This document shows, in pieces, positions 48,977 to 58,276 of a stretch of DNA of 64,000 nucleotides (positions within the stretch are counted from its first letter, which is position 1; every line of letters starts with the position of its first letter). A program made the position numbers and the translations under genes. The DNA comes from Cellulomonas sp. ES6 (GTDB lineage: Bacteria; Actinomycetota; Actinomycetes; Actinomycetales; Cellulomonadaceae). The stretch spans positions 3,286,001-3,350,000 of the forward strand of contig NZ_CP125655.1 in assembly GCF_030053835.1 (NCBI RefSeq), given 5' to 3'. Under the pieces are notes generated by a model that saw only the letters and a program-made list of their open reading frames with translations, did no database searches and was not told where the DNA came from.

Positions 48977-50442
48977 GCGCCCGGCACGAGCGGCTGCTGT
49001 ACCTCGACGGCGGCTGGCGGGCGTCGCGCGGCGGCGTGACGGCCGACGTGCGCGACCCCGCGACCGGCGCCGTGGTCGGCACCACGCCGGTCGCGACGGC
49101 GGCCGACGTGGACGACGCGGTGGCCGCGGCGGCGCGGGCGTTCCCGGCGTGGGCGCGGACCGGCGCGGACGACCGGGGGGCGCTGCTGCGCCGCGCCGCC
49201 GGCCTGGTGGACGAGCGCATCGACGACATCGCGGACGCGCTGACCCGCGAGCAGGGCAAGCCGCTGCCGGACAGCGTCAAGGAGATCGCGTACTGCGCCA
49301 CCGTGCTGCGCTACTACGCCGAGGAGGGCCCGCGCCTGGGCGGCACGCTGCGGCCGAGCGCCCGGGCGGACATCCGGTCGATCGTCACCCACGAGCCGCT
49401 GGGCGTCGTCGGCGCGATCGTCCCGTGGAACTACCCGGTGGACCTGTACGCCTGGAAGATCGGCCCGGCGCTCGCGGCGGGGAACACCGTCGTGGTGAAG
49501 CCGCCCGTGGAGACCCCGCTCGCGGTCGCCCTGCTCGTGCAGTGCCTGCACGACGCGGGGTTCCCGGCGGGCGTCGTCGCCGACCTGCCCGGCGCGGTGG
49601 AGGCCGGGCAGGCGCTGGCGGCGCACCCCGGCGTCGCGATGATCACCGCGACCGCGTCGACCCGCACCGGCCAGGCGCTCATGCGCACCGCCGCCGACAC
49701 CATGAAGCGGCTGTCCCTGGAGCTCGGCGGGCAGTGCCCGTTCGTCGTGCTCGACGACGCCGACGTGGCGGAGGCCGCGGCGGCCGCCGCACGGCGCTCG
49801 TTCTCGAACACCGGCCAGATCTGCATCGCGGTCAACCGGGTGCTCGTCGCCGAGGCCGTGGCCGACGACTTCGTGGCGGCGCTCGCGGAGCACGCCCGGG
49901 CGATCACGCTCGGGCACGGGGTGGAGGCCGGCGTGACGAGCGGACCGGCGACGACCGCGGGCGTGGTCGCCACGACGCGCGCGCACGTCGCGGACGCGCT
50001 CGCCCGGGGCGCGCGGACCGTCGCGGGCGGCGGGCCGGTGGACCTGCCCGGGCTGGTGCCCGGCGCGTTCTTCGCGCCGACGGTGCTGGACCGGGTGCCC
50101 GCCGACGCGCTCGCGATGACCGAGGAGACCTTCGGCCCCGCGGTCGCGGTGCACCGGGTCGCCGGTGGCGACGACGAGGCGGTGCGGCTCGCGAACGCCA
50201 CCCCGTACGGCCTCGCGGCGTACGTGTTCGGCGGGGACCTCGACCGGGCGTGGGGTGTCGCGGAGCGGCTGCACGCGGGCGGGGTCGGCGTGAACATCAA
50301 CGACATCACCGAGCTCCAGGCGCCGTTCGGGGGCTGGAAGATGTCGGGGTTCGGGCGCGAGCTCGGCACCGAGGGGCTGCTCGGCTTCACGCAGCCGCGC
50401 CACCTGCGGCTGCGGCGCCGCTCGCCGGGGACCTCGGCCTGA
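48973..50442 (+). CDS. NAD(P)-dependent aldehyde dehydrogenase
   Basis: 489 residues. Rossmann/catalytic motifs: IVPWNYPVDLYAWKIGPAL, the LELGGQCPFVVLDDADV segment with the general-base Glu, and FSNTGQICIAVNRV with the catalytic Cys. Oxidises an aldehyde to an acid. Semialdehyde or sugar-derived aldehyde substrates are both possible. Start GTG overlaps the SIS stop; stop overlaps the next ATG (TGATG). Confidence 0.93.
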   Translation: MSARHERLLYLDGGWRASRGGVTADVRDPATGAVVGTTPVATAADVDDAVAAAARAFPAWARTGADDRGALLRRAAGLVDERIDDIADALTREQGKPLPDSVKEIAYCATVLRYYAEEGPRLGGTLRPSARADIRSIVTHEPLGVVGAIVPWNYPVDLYAWKIGPALAAGNTVVVKPPVETPLAVALLVQCLHDAGFPAGVVADLPGAVEAGQALAAHPGVAMITATASTRTGQALMRTAADTMKRLSLELGGQCPFVVLDDADVAEAAAAAARRSFSNTGQICIAVNRVLVAEAVADDFVAALAEHARAITLGHGVEAGVTSGPATTAGVVATTRAHVADALARGARTVAGGGPVDLPGLVPGAFFAPTVLDRVPADALAMTEETFGPAVAVHRVAGGDDEAVRLANATPYGLAAYVFGGDLDRAWGVAERLHAGGVGVNINDITELQAPFGGWKMSGFGRELGTEGLLGFTQPRHLRLRRRSPGTSA

Positions 50443-51479
50443 TGCGGGCGGCCGTCTTCGAGGCGCCGGGCAGCATCGTGGTCGTCGACCGGCCCGACCC
50501 GGTGCTCGTCGACCCCGGCGACGCGGTGGTGCGGGTGACCGCGACCTGCGTGTGCGGCTCCGACCTCTGGTACTACCGCGGGCAGTCGCCGCGCGCGCAC
50601 GGCCAGACCATCGGGCACGAGCTGGTCGGCGTGGTCGAGGAGGTCGGGGCGGACGTCCGCACGCTCCGGCCGGGGACCACGGTCGTGGCCCCGTTCCGCT
50701 GGAACGACGGCGACTGCCCGCACTGCCGGTGGGGCGCCCCGGTCGCGTGCCTGCGCGGCGGCATCTGGGGGCAGCCCGGGGCGGACGGCGCCCAGGGCGA
50801 GGCCGTCCGGGTGCCGTTCGCGGACGCCACGCTGGTGGCCGTGCCCGACGGCGCGGCGACGCCCGCGCTGGTGCCCTCGCTGCTGGCGCTGAGCGACGTC
50901 ATGGGCACCGGGCACCACGCGGCGGTCGCCGCCGGGGTCCGGCCCGGGTCCACCGTGGTGGTGGTCGGCGACGGCGCCGTCGGCCTGTGCGCCGTCCTCG
51001 CCGCGCACCGCCTCGGCGCCGAGCGGGTGGTCGCCTGCTCCCGCCGGCCCGACCGGCAGGCGCTGGCCCGGCGGTTCGGAGCCTCCGACGTGGTCGCCGG
51101 GCGGGGTGACGACGCCGTGGCCGAGGTCCTCGACCTCACCGGCGGCGTCGGCGCGGACCACGTGCTGGAGTGCGTCGGCACCGCCGAGTCGATGCGGACG
51201 GCGCTCGCGGCCGTCCGGCCCTACGGCGGCGTCGGGTACGTCGGCCTGCCGCACGGCGTCGAGCTGCCGGTCGGCACGCTGTTCGGCCGGGGTCTGACCG
51301 TCGGCGGCGGGATCGCGCCGGCGCGGCGGTACCTGCCGGAGCTGCTGGCCGACGTCCTCGCCGGCACCATCGAGCCGGGCCTCGTCTTCGACCACCGCGT
51401 CGGCCTCGAGCAGATCGCGGACGGGTACCGGGCGATGGACGGGCGGCAGGCGGTCAAGAGCCTCTGCCTGCTGGGCTGA
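50442..51479 (+). CDS. Zinc-dependent alcohol dehydrogenase (MDR family)
   Basis: 345 residues. Catalytic zinc ligands in TCVCGSDLWYY and IGHELVGVVEEVG; NAD-binding VVVVGDGAVGLCAVLAAHRLGA. The structural-zinc lobe has only three of the usual four Cys (CPHC then C eight residues later), so that site may be lost. GTGHHAA and ECVGTAESM are typical of sorbitol/threonine-type dehydrogenases. Last gene of the operon; ends 30 bases from the convergent kinase gene. Confidence 0.92.
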   Translation: MRAAVFEAPGSIVVVDRPDPVLVDPGDAVVRVTATCVCGSDLWYYRGQSPRAHGQTIGHELVGVVEEVGADVRTLRPGTTVVAPFRWNDGDCPHCRWGAPVACLRGGIWGQPGADGAQGEAVRVPFADATLVAVPDGAATPALVPSLLALSDVMGTGHHAAVAAGVRPGSTVVVVGDGAVGLCAVLAAHRLGAERVVACSRRPDRQALARRFGASDVVAGRGDDAVAEVLDLTGGVGADHVLECVGTAESMRTALAAVRPYGGVGYVGLPHGVELPVGTLFGRGLTVGGGIAPARRYLPELLADVLAGTIEPGLVFDHRVGLEQIADGYRAMDGRQAVKSLCLLG

Positions 51480-51509
51480 CGCCCCGGGGCCGGACCCCGA
51501 GCCGCGCGG

Positions 51510-52277
51510 TCAGACCCCGAGCTGCCAGGCGCGCACGCCGCCGACGATGCCCGCCTGGTTCGGCACGACCACCACGTCGTCGCCGAGCCGGGCGAGCACC
51601 TGCGGGGTGATCTGCCGGGAGTTGCCGCCGCCCAGGTACAGCCGGTCCCAGAGCACGACGGGCCGCAGCCCCTCGACGACCTGCCGCACCCGCCGGGACC
51701 AGAGGCCGTCGCCGAGCCGCGCGCGCTGGATCTGCCCGATGTACTCGTCGTAGGTGGTCATCCGGCGCACCGGGGCGTGCGACCACTCCAGGTGCGGGGC
51801 GAGCCGTCCGCCGTCGAACAGCGCGGAGCCGAGCCCCGTGCCGAGGGTGAGGACCAGCTCGACCCCGGTGCCGGAGACCACGCCGGCGCCGTGCACCTCG
51901 GCGTCGTTGAGCACCAGCGCCGGGACCCCGAGCCGGGCCTCGACGGCGGCCCGCATGTCGTAGCCCGACCAGGCCTCCACGAGCTCCGGGTCGACGCGGG
52001 TGTGCGGCCCGGAGCGGGTGACGTAGTGCGGGGTGGCGACGACGACGCCGTGCCGGATCATCCCGGGCATGCCGACGGTCGCCCGGCCGAACGCCGGGAG
52101 CCGGCCGGCGATGTCGGCGACGGTGTCGACGAGCCGCGACGGCGGCAGGGGGTAGGGCGTCGGCACGCGGACGGCGGGGGCGTGCAGGGTGCCCGAGGCG
52201 TCGAGGACGGAGGCCTTGATGCCCCCGCCCCCGCAGTCGACGGCGAGCGTGTACGGCGCGGGGTCGGGCGTGGGCAC
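51510..52277 (-). CDS. Polyphosphate glucokinase-like ROK/ASKHA sugar kinase
   Basis: 255 residues. Actin-like ATPase fold motifs: phosphate-1 [16 protein letters not shown], phosphate-2 [17 protein letters not shown], and [13 protein letters not shown], close to the polyphosphate/ATP-glucokinase branch of actinobacteria. The ROK zinc motif CxCGxxGC is absent. It may phosphorylate glucose or a related sugar; phosphoryl donor unknown. GTG at 52277, with minus-10 TACCGT only 6 bases upstream. Confidence 0.85.
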   Translation of the reverse strand: MPTPDPAPYTLAVDCGGGGIKASVLDASGTLHAPAVRVPTPYPLPPSRLVDTVADIAGRLPAFGRATVGMPGMIRHGVVVATPHYVTRSGPHTRVDPELVEAWSGYDMRAAVEARLGVPALVLNDAEVHGAGVVSGTGVELVLTLGTGLGSALFDGGRLAPHLEWSHAPVRRMTTYDEYIGQIQRARLGDGLWSRRVRQVVEGLRPVVLWDRLYLGGGNSRQITPQVLARLGDDVVVVPNQAGIVGGVRAWQLGV

Positions 52278-52283
52278 CCGACC

Positions 52284-52313
52284 ACGGTAGAGCAGGCGCC
52301 CGGCCCGTACCCT
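52284..52313. promoter_or_regulatory. Compact divergent promoter pair
   Basis: Only 43 bases separate the two divergent GTG starts. On the minus strand TACCGT (52289 to 52284) ends 6 bases before GTG 52277; on the plus strand TACCCT (52308-52313) ends 7 bases before GTG 52321. Both transcripts are predicted to be leaderless and their minus-35 regions overlap the opposite promoter. Confidence 0.5.
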
Positions 52314-52320
52314 CGGGTGC

Positions 52321-53694
52321 GTGCCCGACCAGCCTCTCCGCACGGACCCCGCCGGGGCGGACCCCGCCGCCCGCCCGCTCGACCGCGGCGTGCTCGAGCG
52401 CGCCTCCGGCGTGCTGCTCGCCCAGGCCGCGGGCGACGCGCTCGGGGTGCCGTACGAGTTCGCGGAGCCGCCGGGCGCGGACGAGCTGCCGGTGATGCGC
52501 GGCGGCGGGCTCGGCCCGTACGCGCCGGGCGAGTGGAGCGACGACACGCAGATGTCGGTGGTGGTGGCCCGGGTGGCCGCGCGCGGCGGCGGCCTGCGGT
52601 CGGAGGCGGAGCTGGACGAGGTCGCCGCGGGGTTCGAGGCGTGGCGCGCGGGCGGCGCGAGCGACGTCGGCACGCAGACCGCCGCGGTGCTCGCGGGTGC
52701 GGGTTCCGCGGCGCACCGGGACGCGGGCGGGCCGGCCGCGCGGCTGCGGGCGGCCGCGGCGCAGCTGCACGCGGCCACGGGCCGCACGGCGGGCAACGGC
52801 GCGCTCATGCGCACCGGCGTCGTGGGCCTCGTGGCGCTGGACGACCGCGCCGCGACGGCGGCAGCGGCGCGCGCGGTCGCGGAGCTGACGCACCCGGACC
52901 CGCTGGCGGGCGACTCGTGCGTGCTGTGGTCGGAGGCGGTACGGCTCGCGGTGGTGGCTGCCCGGCTCGACGTGCACGCCGGGCTGGACCTGCTGCCGCC
53001 GGGGCGCCGCGACGCGTGGCGGGCCTGGCTGGACGACGCGGCGTCCCCGCACCCCGCGGCGGACCTGCGCGCGAACGGGTTCACGGTGACGGCGCTCCAG
53101 GCGGCCTGGCACGCGATCACCCGGTCGGTCCCGCCGCTGCCCGAGGGGGTCGAGGTGCCCGGCCACGTGCACCTGCCGCTGGCGCTCGCCGCGGCGGTGC
53201 GGATCGGCGGCGACACGGACACGGTCGCGGCGGTCGCCGGCGCGCTGCTCGGCGCGCGGTACGGGGCGGGGGCGGTCCCGGACGGGTGGGCGTGGGCGGT
53301 GCACGGCTGGCCCGGGCTCGCGGGGCGGCGCCTCGGGGCGCTCGGCCGGGCGACCGCCCAGGGCGGACCCGCGGAGCCGGGGGAGCCGGAGCAGCAGGTC
53401 TGCCCGCTGTGCGGCACGCGCGAGCCCTGGTCCGCGCGGTACGCCGGTCACGTCTGCGCCTGGTGCGCGCGGTGGGCGACCGACGCCGCGGGCCGCCCGG
53501 TGCGGCTGTTCAACGCGTCGCTGACGGGCGGCTTCACGGCGCAGTACCCGGACGGGACGACGGCGTCCGCGGAGGTGCTCGCGGGCACGGTCTGGGTCGA
53601 CGGCCGGCCGCTGCGCGCCGGGGAGGCCCGGTTCGGCGGGACGGTGGTGCAGCTCCCCGCGGGCGAGGCGCCGGGCGCGGTGGTGGTCCCGTGA
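52321..53694 (+). CDS. ADP-ribosylglycohydrolase fused to C-terminal zinc-ribbon domain
   Basis: 457 residues. The first 345 are an ADP-ribosylglycohydrolase fold: [17 protein letters not shown], the metal motif WSDDTQMS and the second metal motif [19 protein letters not shown]. Members remove ADP-ribose from proteins, DNA or small molecules. After a short linker comes a zinc ribbon with Cys361, Cys364, Cys379 and Cys382 (CPLCG, CAWC), then a beta-rich segment with [18 protein letters not shown] and [11 protein letters not shown]; similar small proteins exist on their own. The stop overlaps the truA GTG. Confidence 0.88.
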   Translation: MPDQPLRTDPAGADPAARPLDRGVLERASGVLLAQAAGDALGVPYEFAEPPGADELPVMRGGGLGPYAPGEWSDDTQMSVVVARVAARGGGLRSEAELDEVAAGFEAWRAGGASDVGTQTAAVLAGAGSAAHRDAGGPAARLRAAAAQLHAATGRTAGNGALMRTGVVGLVALDDRAATAAAARAVAELTHPDPLAGDSCVLWSEAVRLAVVAARLDVHAGLDLLPPGRRDAWRAWLDDAASPHPAADLRANGFTVTALQAAWHAITRSVPPLPEGVEVPGHVHLPLALAAAVRIGGDTDTVAAVAGALLGARYGAGAVPDGWAWAVHGWPGLAGRRLGALGRATAQGGPAEPGEPEQQVCPLCGTREPWSARYAGHVCAWCARWATDAAGRPVRLFNASLTGGFTAQYPDGTTASAEVLAGTVWVDGRPLRAGEARFGGTVVQLPAGEAPGAVVVP

Positions 53695-54668
53695 CGACGC
53701 CGGCAGCGGGACCGACGCCGGCGCCGGCACGCACGCCGGCACCGGCGACCGGCGCGCACCCGACCCCGGACGCGCCCCCGGTCCGCGTCCGCGTCGACCT
53801 CGCGTACGACGGCACCGGCTTCGCCGGCTGGGCGCGGCAGCCCGGGCTGCGCACGGTGCAGGGCGTGGTCGAGGACGGCCTGGCGCTCGTGCTGCGGGCG
53901 GAGCACCGGGGGGACCCGCCGCCGCGCGTGACGGTCGCGGGGCGCACCGACGCCGGCGTGCACGCGCGCGGCCAGGTGCTGCACGTGGACGTCCCCGCGG
54001 ACGCCTGGGCGGCGGTCCCGGGCCGCTCGGACCGCACGCCGGCGCGGTCGCTGCTCACGCGGCTCGGCGGCGTGCTGCCGGACGACGTCGTCGCGACCGC
54101 CGTGCGCGAGGCCCCCGAGGGGTTCGACGCCCGGTTCTCGGCCGTGGCGCGCCGCTACGTCTACCGGGTGTGCGACGACCCGGCCCTGCGCGACCCGCTG
54201 CGCCGGCACCACGTGCTGTGGACGCGCCGCCCGCTCGACGTCGACGCGATGCACGCCGCCGCGCAGCAGGTGCTCGGGCGGCACGACTTCGCGGCGTACT
54301 GCAAGCCGCGCCCGGGTGCGACGACCATCCGCACCCTCGACGAGCTCACGTGGGAGCGGCCGCTCGAGGGACCGGACGCGGGCCTGGTGGTCGCGACCGT
54401 GCGCGCCGACGCGTTCTGCCACTCGATGGTGCGGGCGCTGGTCGGCGCGAGCCTGGCCGTCGGGGAGGCGCGGCGCCCGGTCGGCTGGCCCGCGGAGCTG
54501 CTCGTCGGCGGCCGCCGCGACCCGGGCGGTGCGGTCGTCGCGGCGCACGGCCTCACGCTGGAGGAGGTCGTCTACCCGCCGGACGACGAGCTGGCCGCCC
54601 GGCAGCTCCGGACGCGCGCCCCGCGCTCGGCGGACGACGTCGACCGGCACCCGCTGCGCCGGGGCTGA
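53691..54668 (+). CDS. truA: tRNA pseudouridine synthase A
   Basis: Makes pseudouridine at tRNA positions 38-40; 325 residues. Catalytic Asp87 lies in [24 protein letters not shown] and [14 protein letters not shown] are further family motifs. The first 30 residues are a Thr/Pro/Ala-rich stretch; the true start could be later, but GTG 53691 overlaps the preceding stop. In related genomes truA directly follows rplQ; here 14 kb intervene. Confidence 0.93.
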   Translation: MTTPAAGPTPAPARTPAPATGAHPTPDAPPVRVRVDLAYDGTGFAGWARQPGLRTVQGVVEDGLALVLRAEHRGDPPPRVTVAGRTDAGVHARGQVLHVDVPADAWAAVPGRSDRTPARSLLTRLGGVLPDDVVATAVREAPEGFDARFSAVARRYVYRVCDDPALRDPLRRHHVLWTRRPLDVDAMHAAAQQVLGRHDFAAYCKPRPGATTIRTLDELTWERPLEGPDAGLVVATVRADAFCHSMVRALVGASLAVGEARRPVGWPAELLVGGRRDPGGAVVAAHGLTLEEVVYPPDDELAARQLRTRAPRSADDVDRHPLRRG

Positions 54669-54741
54669 CACCGCCGGGGGGCTGGACGCCGGGGCTCCAC
54701 CACGCGCCGCCGGCCGCGCGACCGGCCGGGCGGTGCGGAGG

Positions 54742-55161
54742 TCAGTCCTCCTCGTCGACCACGTGGACCGCGGCCTCCTCGGCGCTCGCCGCGCCGCCGC
54801 TCACGCCCGCGTCGATCGCGAACTGGTCGTTGCCGCCTGACTCCACGGCGTCGTCGTCCTCCAGCAGGCGGCCGGCGCGGTCGGGCTCGCGCGAGGGGTC
54901 CGGCGCCCGGTCGGGGTCGTCCCACACGTCGGGCTCCTCCTGCGCGACGCGCTGGTCGAGCGTCTCGCCGCGGGACTCCTCCCAGGGCGTCTCGCCCCAG
55001 TGCGCCGACGCCGGCCGGGGCCGGTCCGGCGGGGAGTAGCCCTCGTCCAGCAGGTCGTCGACGCCGCGGTCGAGCAGCGTGTCCTCCTCGGGCAGCTGGT
55101 CGGCGTCGCCCTCGGCGCCGGTGGCGGCGTCGGTGCTCGTGGCAGGGGTGTTCTCGGTCAT
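54742..55161 (-). CDS. DUF5709-type acidic protein
   Basis: 139 residues, very acidic, with few hydrophobic stretches. LDRGVDDLLDEGYSPPDRP, HWGETPWEESRGETLDQRVAQEEPDVW and the closing GGAASAEEAAVHVVDEED are typical of an actinobacteria-specific family of unknown function. Start ATG at 55161; divergent from the ABC-F gene by 87 bases. Confidence 0.8.
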   Translation of the reverse strand: MTENTPATSTDAATGAEGDADQLPEEDTLLDRGVDDLLDEGYSPPDRPRPASAHWGETPWEESRGETLDQRVAQEEPDVWDDPDRAPDPSREPDRAGRLLEDDDAVESGGNDQFAIDAGVSGGAASAEEAAVHVVDEED

Positions 55162-55211
55162 GGAACGAGCGTGGCACCGCCGCCCGCCCGCTGCCACCGC
55201 ACGGAATCGGC

Positions 55212-55241
55212 TTGGGACCGGGCCGCTGCACCTGGGACGAT
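55212..55241 (+). promoter_or_regulatory. ABC-F gene promoter candidate
   Basis: TTGGGA at 55212-55217 and GACGAT at 55236-55241, 18-base spacer; the hexamer ends 7 bases before the ATG, which predicts a leaderless message. Confidence 0.45.
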
Positions 55242-55248
55242 CGGCCGC

Positions 55249-56943
55249 ATGGGTCATCTCGAGGTGCACGACGTGCGCTACGTGCTCCCCGACGGCCGGC
55301 CGCTGCTGGGCGGCGTGGACCTGCGGGTCGGCGAGGGGCAGCGCACGGCGCTGGTCGGGCCGAACGGTGCCGGCAAGTCGACGCTGCTGCGCATCGTGGC
55401 GGGCGACGAGCAGCCGCACGACGGCGCGGTGGTGCGCACCGGCGGGCTGGGCGTGATGCGGCAGGACGTGGGCCGCATCGCCGACGACCGCTCGGTGCGG
55501 GACCTGCTCGCGTCGCTGGCCACCGGCGCGGTCGGGGCCGCGGCGGCGGAGCTGACGGCCGCCGAGCTGCTCATGATGGAGGTCGACGACGAGCCCGCGC
55601 AGATGCGGTACGCGCAGGCGCTGGCGGACTGGGCGGACGTCGGCGGCTACGAGGTCGAGGCGGACTGGGACCGCGTCACGGACGCCGTCCTGTCGATCCC
55701 GTTCGACCGGGCGCAGCACCGCAGCGTGCGGACCCTGTCCGGCGGGGAGCAGAAGCGGCTGGTGCTCGAGGCGCTGCTGCGGGGCCCGCAGGAGGTGCTG
55801 CTGCTCGACGAGCCGGACAACGCGCTGGACGTGCCGACCAAGCGCTGGCTGGAGCAGCGGCTGCTGGAGAGCCCGAAGACGGTGCTGCTCGTCAGCCACG
55901 ACCGGGAGCTGCTCTCCCGGGTCCCCACGCACGTCGCGACGCTGGAGCCCGCGCGCACCGGGGCGACCGTGTGGGTGCACGGCGGCACGTTCACCACGTA
56001 CACCGAGGCCCGCGAGGCCCGGCGCGAGCGGCTGGCCGAGCTGGCCCGGCGCTGGGACGAGGAGCACGCCAAGCTCGTCACGCTGGTGAACACCCTCAAG
56101 ACGAAGGCCGCGTTCAACGACGGCCTGGCGTCGCGCTACTCGGCCGCCCAGACGCGGCTGCGCAAGTTCGAGGAGGCCGGCCCGCCCGAGGTGGTGGCGC
56201 ACGACCAGCACGTCCGGGTCCGGCTGCGCGGCGGGCGGACGGCCAAGCGGGCGGTGGTCGCGGAGCAGCTCGAGCTCACGGGGCTGATGCGGCCGTTCGA
56301 CCTCGAGGTGTGGTTCGGCGAGCGCGTGGCGGTGCTCGGGTCGAACGGGTCGGGCAAGTCGCACTTCCTGCGGCTGCTGGCGGCCGGCGGGACGGACCCC
56401 CAGCCCGAGCGGGCCCCGGCCGACGGCGAGCCGCCGGTCGACCCCGTGGCGCACACCGGCGTCGCCCGGCTGGGCTCGCGGGTCGTCCCCGGGTTCTTCG
56501 CGCAGAACCGGCAGCACGCGCAGGACGCGGCGTTCGCCGGCCGCACGCTGCTGGAGATCCTGCACCGCGGCGAGGGCCGGCGGCCGGGCATGGGCCGGGA
56601 GCCCGCGAGCAAGGCGCTGGACCGCTACGAGCTGGTGGCCTCGGCCGAGCAGCGGTACGAGACGCTGTCCGGCGGGCAGCAGGCCCGGTTCCACATCCTG
56701 CTGCTCGAGCTGGGCGGCGCGACCCTGCTGCTGCTCGACGAGCCGACCGACAACCTCGACCTGCACTCCGCGGAGGCGCTCGAGGCGGGGCTGGCGGCGT
56801 TCGAGGGCACGGTGCTCGCCGTCACGCACGACCGCTGGTTCGCCCGCGGGTTCGACCGGTTCCTCGTGTTCGGCGAGGACGGTGCGGTCGTCGAGACGCC
56901 GGAGCCCGTGTGGGACGCGGGCCGGGTGGCCCGGGTGCGCTGA
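55249..56943 (+). CDS. ABC-F family ATPase
   Basis: 564 residues with two ABC domains and no membrane segment, so a soluble ribosome-associated ABC-F type. Domain 1: Walker [10 protein letters not shown], signature LSGGEQKR, Walker [12 protein letters not shown]. Domain 2: [29 protein letters not shown]. The interdomain linker ([19 protein letters not shown] onward, about residues 245-310) is helical and basic, as in ribosome-binding members. Domain 1 reads DEPDNALD where most members have DEPTNHLD. Translation factor or antibiotic protection are both possible. Confidence 0.88.
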   Translation: MGHLEVHDVRYVLPDGRPLLGGVDLRVGEGQRTALVGPNGAGKSTLLRIVAGDEQPHDGAVVRTGGLGVMRQDVGRIADDRSVRDLLASLATGAVGAAAAELTAAELLMMEVDDEPAQMRYAQALADWADVGGYEVEADWDRVTDAVLSIPFDRAQHRSVRTLSGGEQKRLVLEALLRGPQEVLLLDEPDNALDVPTKRWLEQRLLESPKTVLLVSHDRELLSRVPTHVATLEPARTGATVWVHGGTFTTYTEAREARRERLAELARRWDEEHAKLVTLVNTLKTKAAFNDGLASRYSAAQTRLRKFEEAGPPEVVAHDQHVRVRLRGGRTAKRAVVAEQLELTGLMRPFDLEVWFGERVAVLGSNGSGKSHFLRLLAAGGTDPQPERAPADGEPPVDPVAHTGVARLGSRVVPGFFAQNRQHAQDAAFAGRTLLEILHRGEGRRPGMGREPASKALDRYELVASAEQRYETLSGGQQARFHILLLELGGATLLLLDEPTDNLDLHSAEALEAGLAAFEGTVLAVTHDRWFARGFDRFLVFGEDGAVVETPEPVWDAGRVARVR

Positions 56944-56969
56944 GCCGCCGTCGGGTGACGCAGGCCGCT

Positions 56970-56998
56970 TTGACCGGCCTCCCGGCGGCGGCTACCCT
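56970..56998 (+). promoter_or_regulatory. rplM-rpsI promoter
   Basis: TTGACC at 56970-56975 and TACCCT at 56993-56998, with a 17-base spacer. Transcript would carry a leader of about 140 nucleotides before rplM. Good match to SigA-type promoters. Confidence 0.7.
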
Positions 56999-57145
56999 GG
57001 TGAGTCGTTGTGCGTTCGTCTGCGTCGACCTGGTGCGTTCCCACTCACCGGTCCGCGGAGGGCGCACGGACGGTACTCATCGGCTGACCCCGGCTTCTAC
57101 GGGATTGCCGTGGACACAGTCAGAGACATAGAGAAGGCAACGACC

Positions 57146-57592
57146 GTGCGCACGTACACCCCGAAGCCCGGCGACGTCCAGCGGAACTGGTACGTCATCG
57201 ACGCGACCGACGTCGTCCTGGGTCGCCTGGCCACCCACGTCGCCACGCTGCTGCGTGGCAAGCACAAGGCGACCTTCGCCCCCCACGTGGACGGCGGCGA
57301 CTTCGTCATCGTCATCAACGCGGACAAGGTCGCGCTGACCGGCAACAAGCGCGAGGCCAAGCTCGCGTACCGCCACTCCGGCTACCCGGGCGGTCTGCGG
57401 GCCGTCGCGTACTCCGACCTGCTCGCCAAGCACCCCGAGCGTGCGGTCGAGAAGGCCGTGCGCGGCATGCTCCCGAAGACCTCGCTGGCCCGCCAGCAGC
57501 TCTCCAAGCTGAAGGTCTACGCGGGTGCCGAGCACCCGCACGCCGCCCAGCAGCCGAAGCCCTTCGAGATCACCCAGGTCGCGCAGGGCTGA
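57146..57592 (+). CDS. rplM: 50S ribosomal protein L13
   Basis: L13, an early 50S assembly protein; 148 residues. [41 protein letters not shown] and [22 protein letters not shown] (each shortened) are diagnostic. GTG at 57146 is used rather than an upstream in-frame start since it gives the family N-terminus. 41 bases to rpsI. Confidence 0.97.
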   Translation: MRTYTPKPGDVQRNWYVIDATDVVLGRLATHVATLLRGKHKATFAPHVDGGDFVIVINADKVALTGNKREAKLAYRHSGYPGGLRAVAYSDLLAKHPERAVEKAVRGMLPKTSLARQQLSKLKVYAGAEHPHAAQQPKPFEITQVAQG

Positions 57593-57633
57593 CGCCCGCG
57601 AGGACATCCGAGACAGGACGCGAGGACACACCA

Positions 57634-58122
57634 GTGGCCGAGACCACGGTCGACATCGACCTTGAGGGCGGCGAGACGCCCAGCAGCTACACCTCCGAGA
57701 CCAGCGCGCCGGCTGGCCGCGGCCAGAGCCTGACGGCTCCCGGCCAGGCCCTGGGCCGCCGCAAGGAGGCGATCGCCCGCGTGCGCCTGGTGCCCGGCAC
57801 CGGCCAGTGGAAGATCAACGGCCGCACCCTCGAGGAGTACTTCCCGAACAAGGTGCACCAGCAGCTCGTGAACTCCCCGCTGAAGCTGGTCGACGTCGAG
57901 GGTCGCTTCGACGTCATCGCCCGCATCAGCGGCGGCGGCGTGACCGGCCAGGCCGGCGCGCTGCGCCTGGGCATCGCCCGCGCGCTCAACGCCATCGACG
58001 CCGAGCACAACCGCCCGGCGCTCAAGAAGGCCGGGTTCCTGACCCGCGACGCCCGCGTGGTGGAGCGCAAGAAGGCCGGTCTCAAGAAGGCCCGCAAGGC
58101 GCCGCAGTACTCGAAGCGCTGA
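57634..58122 (+). CDS. rpsI: 30S ribosomal protein S9
   Basis: S9, whose C-terminal tail KAPQYSKR reaches P-site tRNA; 162 residues. An acidic N-terminal extension of about 38 residues, usual in actinobacteria, precedes the core ([18 protein letters not shown], then [21 protein letters not shown]). GTG start. Followed by a strong terminator. Confidence 0.97.
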   Translation: MAETTVDIDLEGGETPSSYTSETSAPAGRGQSLTAPGQALGRRKEAIARVRLVPGTGQWKINGRTLEEYFPNKVHQQLVNSPLKLVDVEGRFDVIARISGGGVTGQAGALRLGIARALNAIDAEHNRPALKKAGFLTRDARVVERKKAGLKKARKAPQYSKR

Positions 58123-58134
58123 TCCGTTCAGCCA

Positions 58135-58177
58135 CGGCCGATGGCCCCGGGGGTCCGACCCCCGGGGCCATCGGCCG
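58135..58177 (+). terminator. rpsI terminator
   Basis: A perfect 19-bp stem (58135-58153 with 58159-58177) with a 5-base loop, 12 bases after the rpsI stop; TTCT follows. Clear end of the rplM-rpsI unit. Confidence 0.93.
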
Positions 58178-58276
58178 TTCTGCGTGCCCACCTCGGGCAC
58201 GCGGCGTGTCGGTGCGGCACGCTCTGGCACGATGCAGGGGTCCGCGAGCAGCGGCCGACGACGAAGGGGCCCGTTG

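Noticed and set aside
51073..51096. Further copy of the DUF559 cassette repeat inside the alcohol dehydrogenase gene
   Set aside because: About 15 bases match the outer arm by chance within coding sequence for RRFGASDVV; the rest of the repeat is absent.
40368..51479. Siderophore or isochorismate pathway, suggested by the isochorismatase-family gene
   Set aside because: There are no NRPS, dhb/ent or iron-uptake genes; the surrounding importer and phosphorylase point to a nucleoside-like substrate and the family has many other activities.
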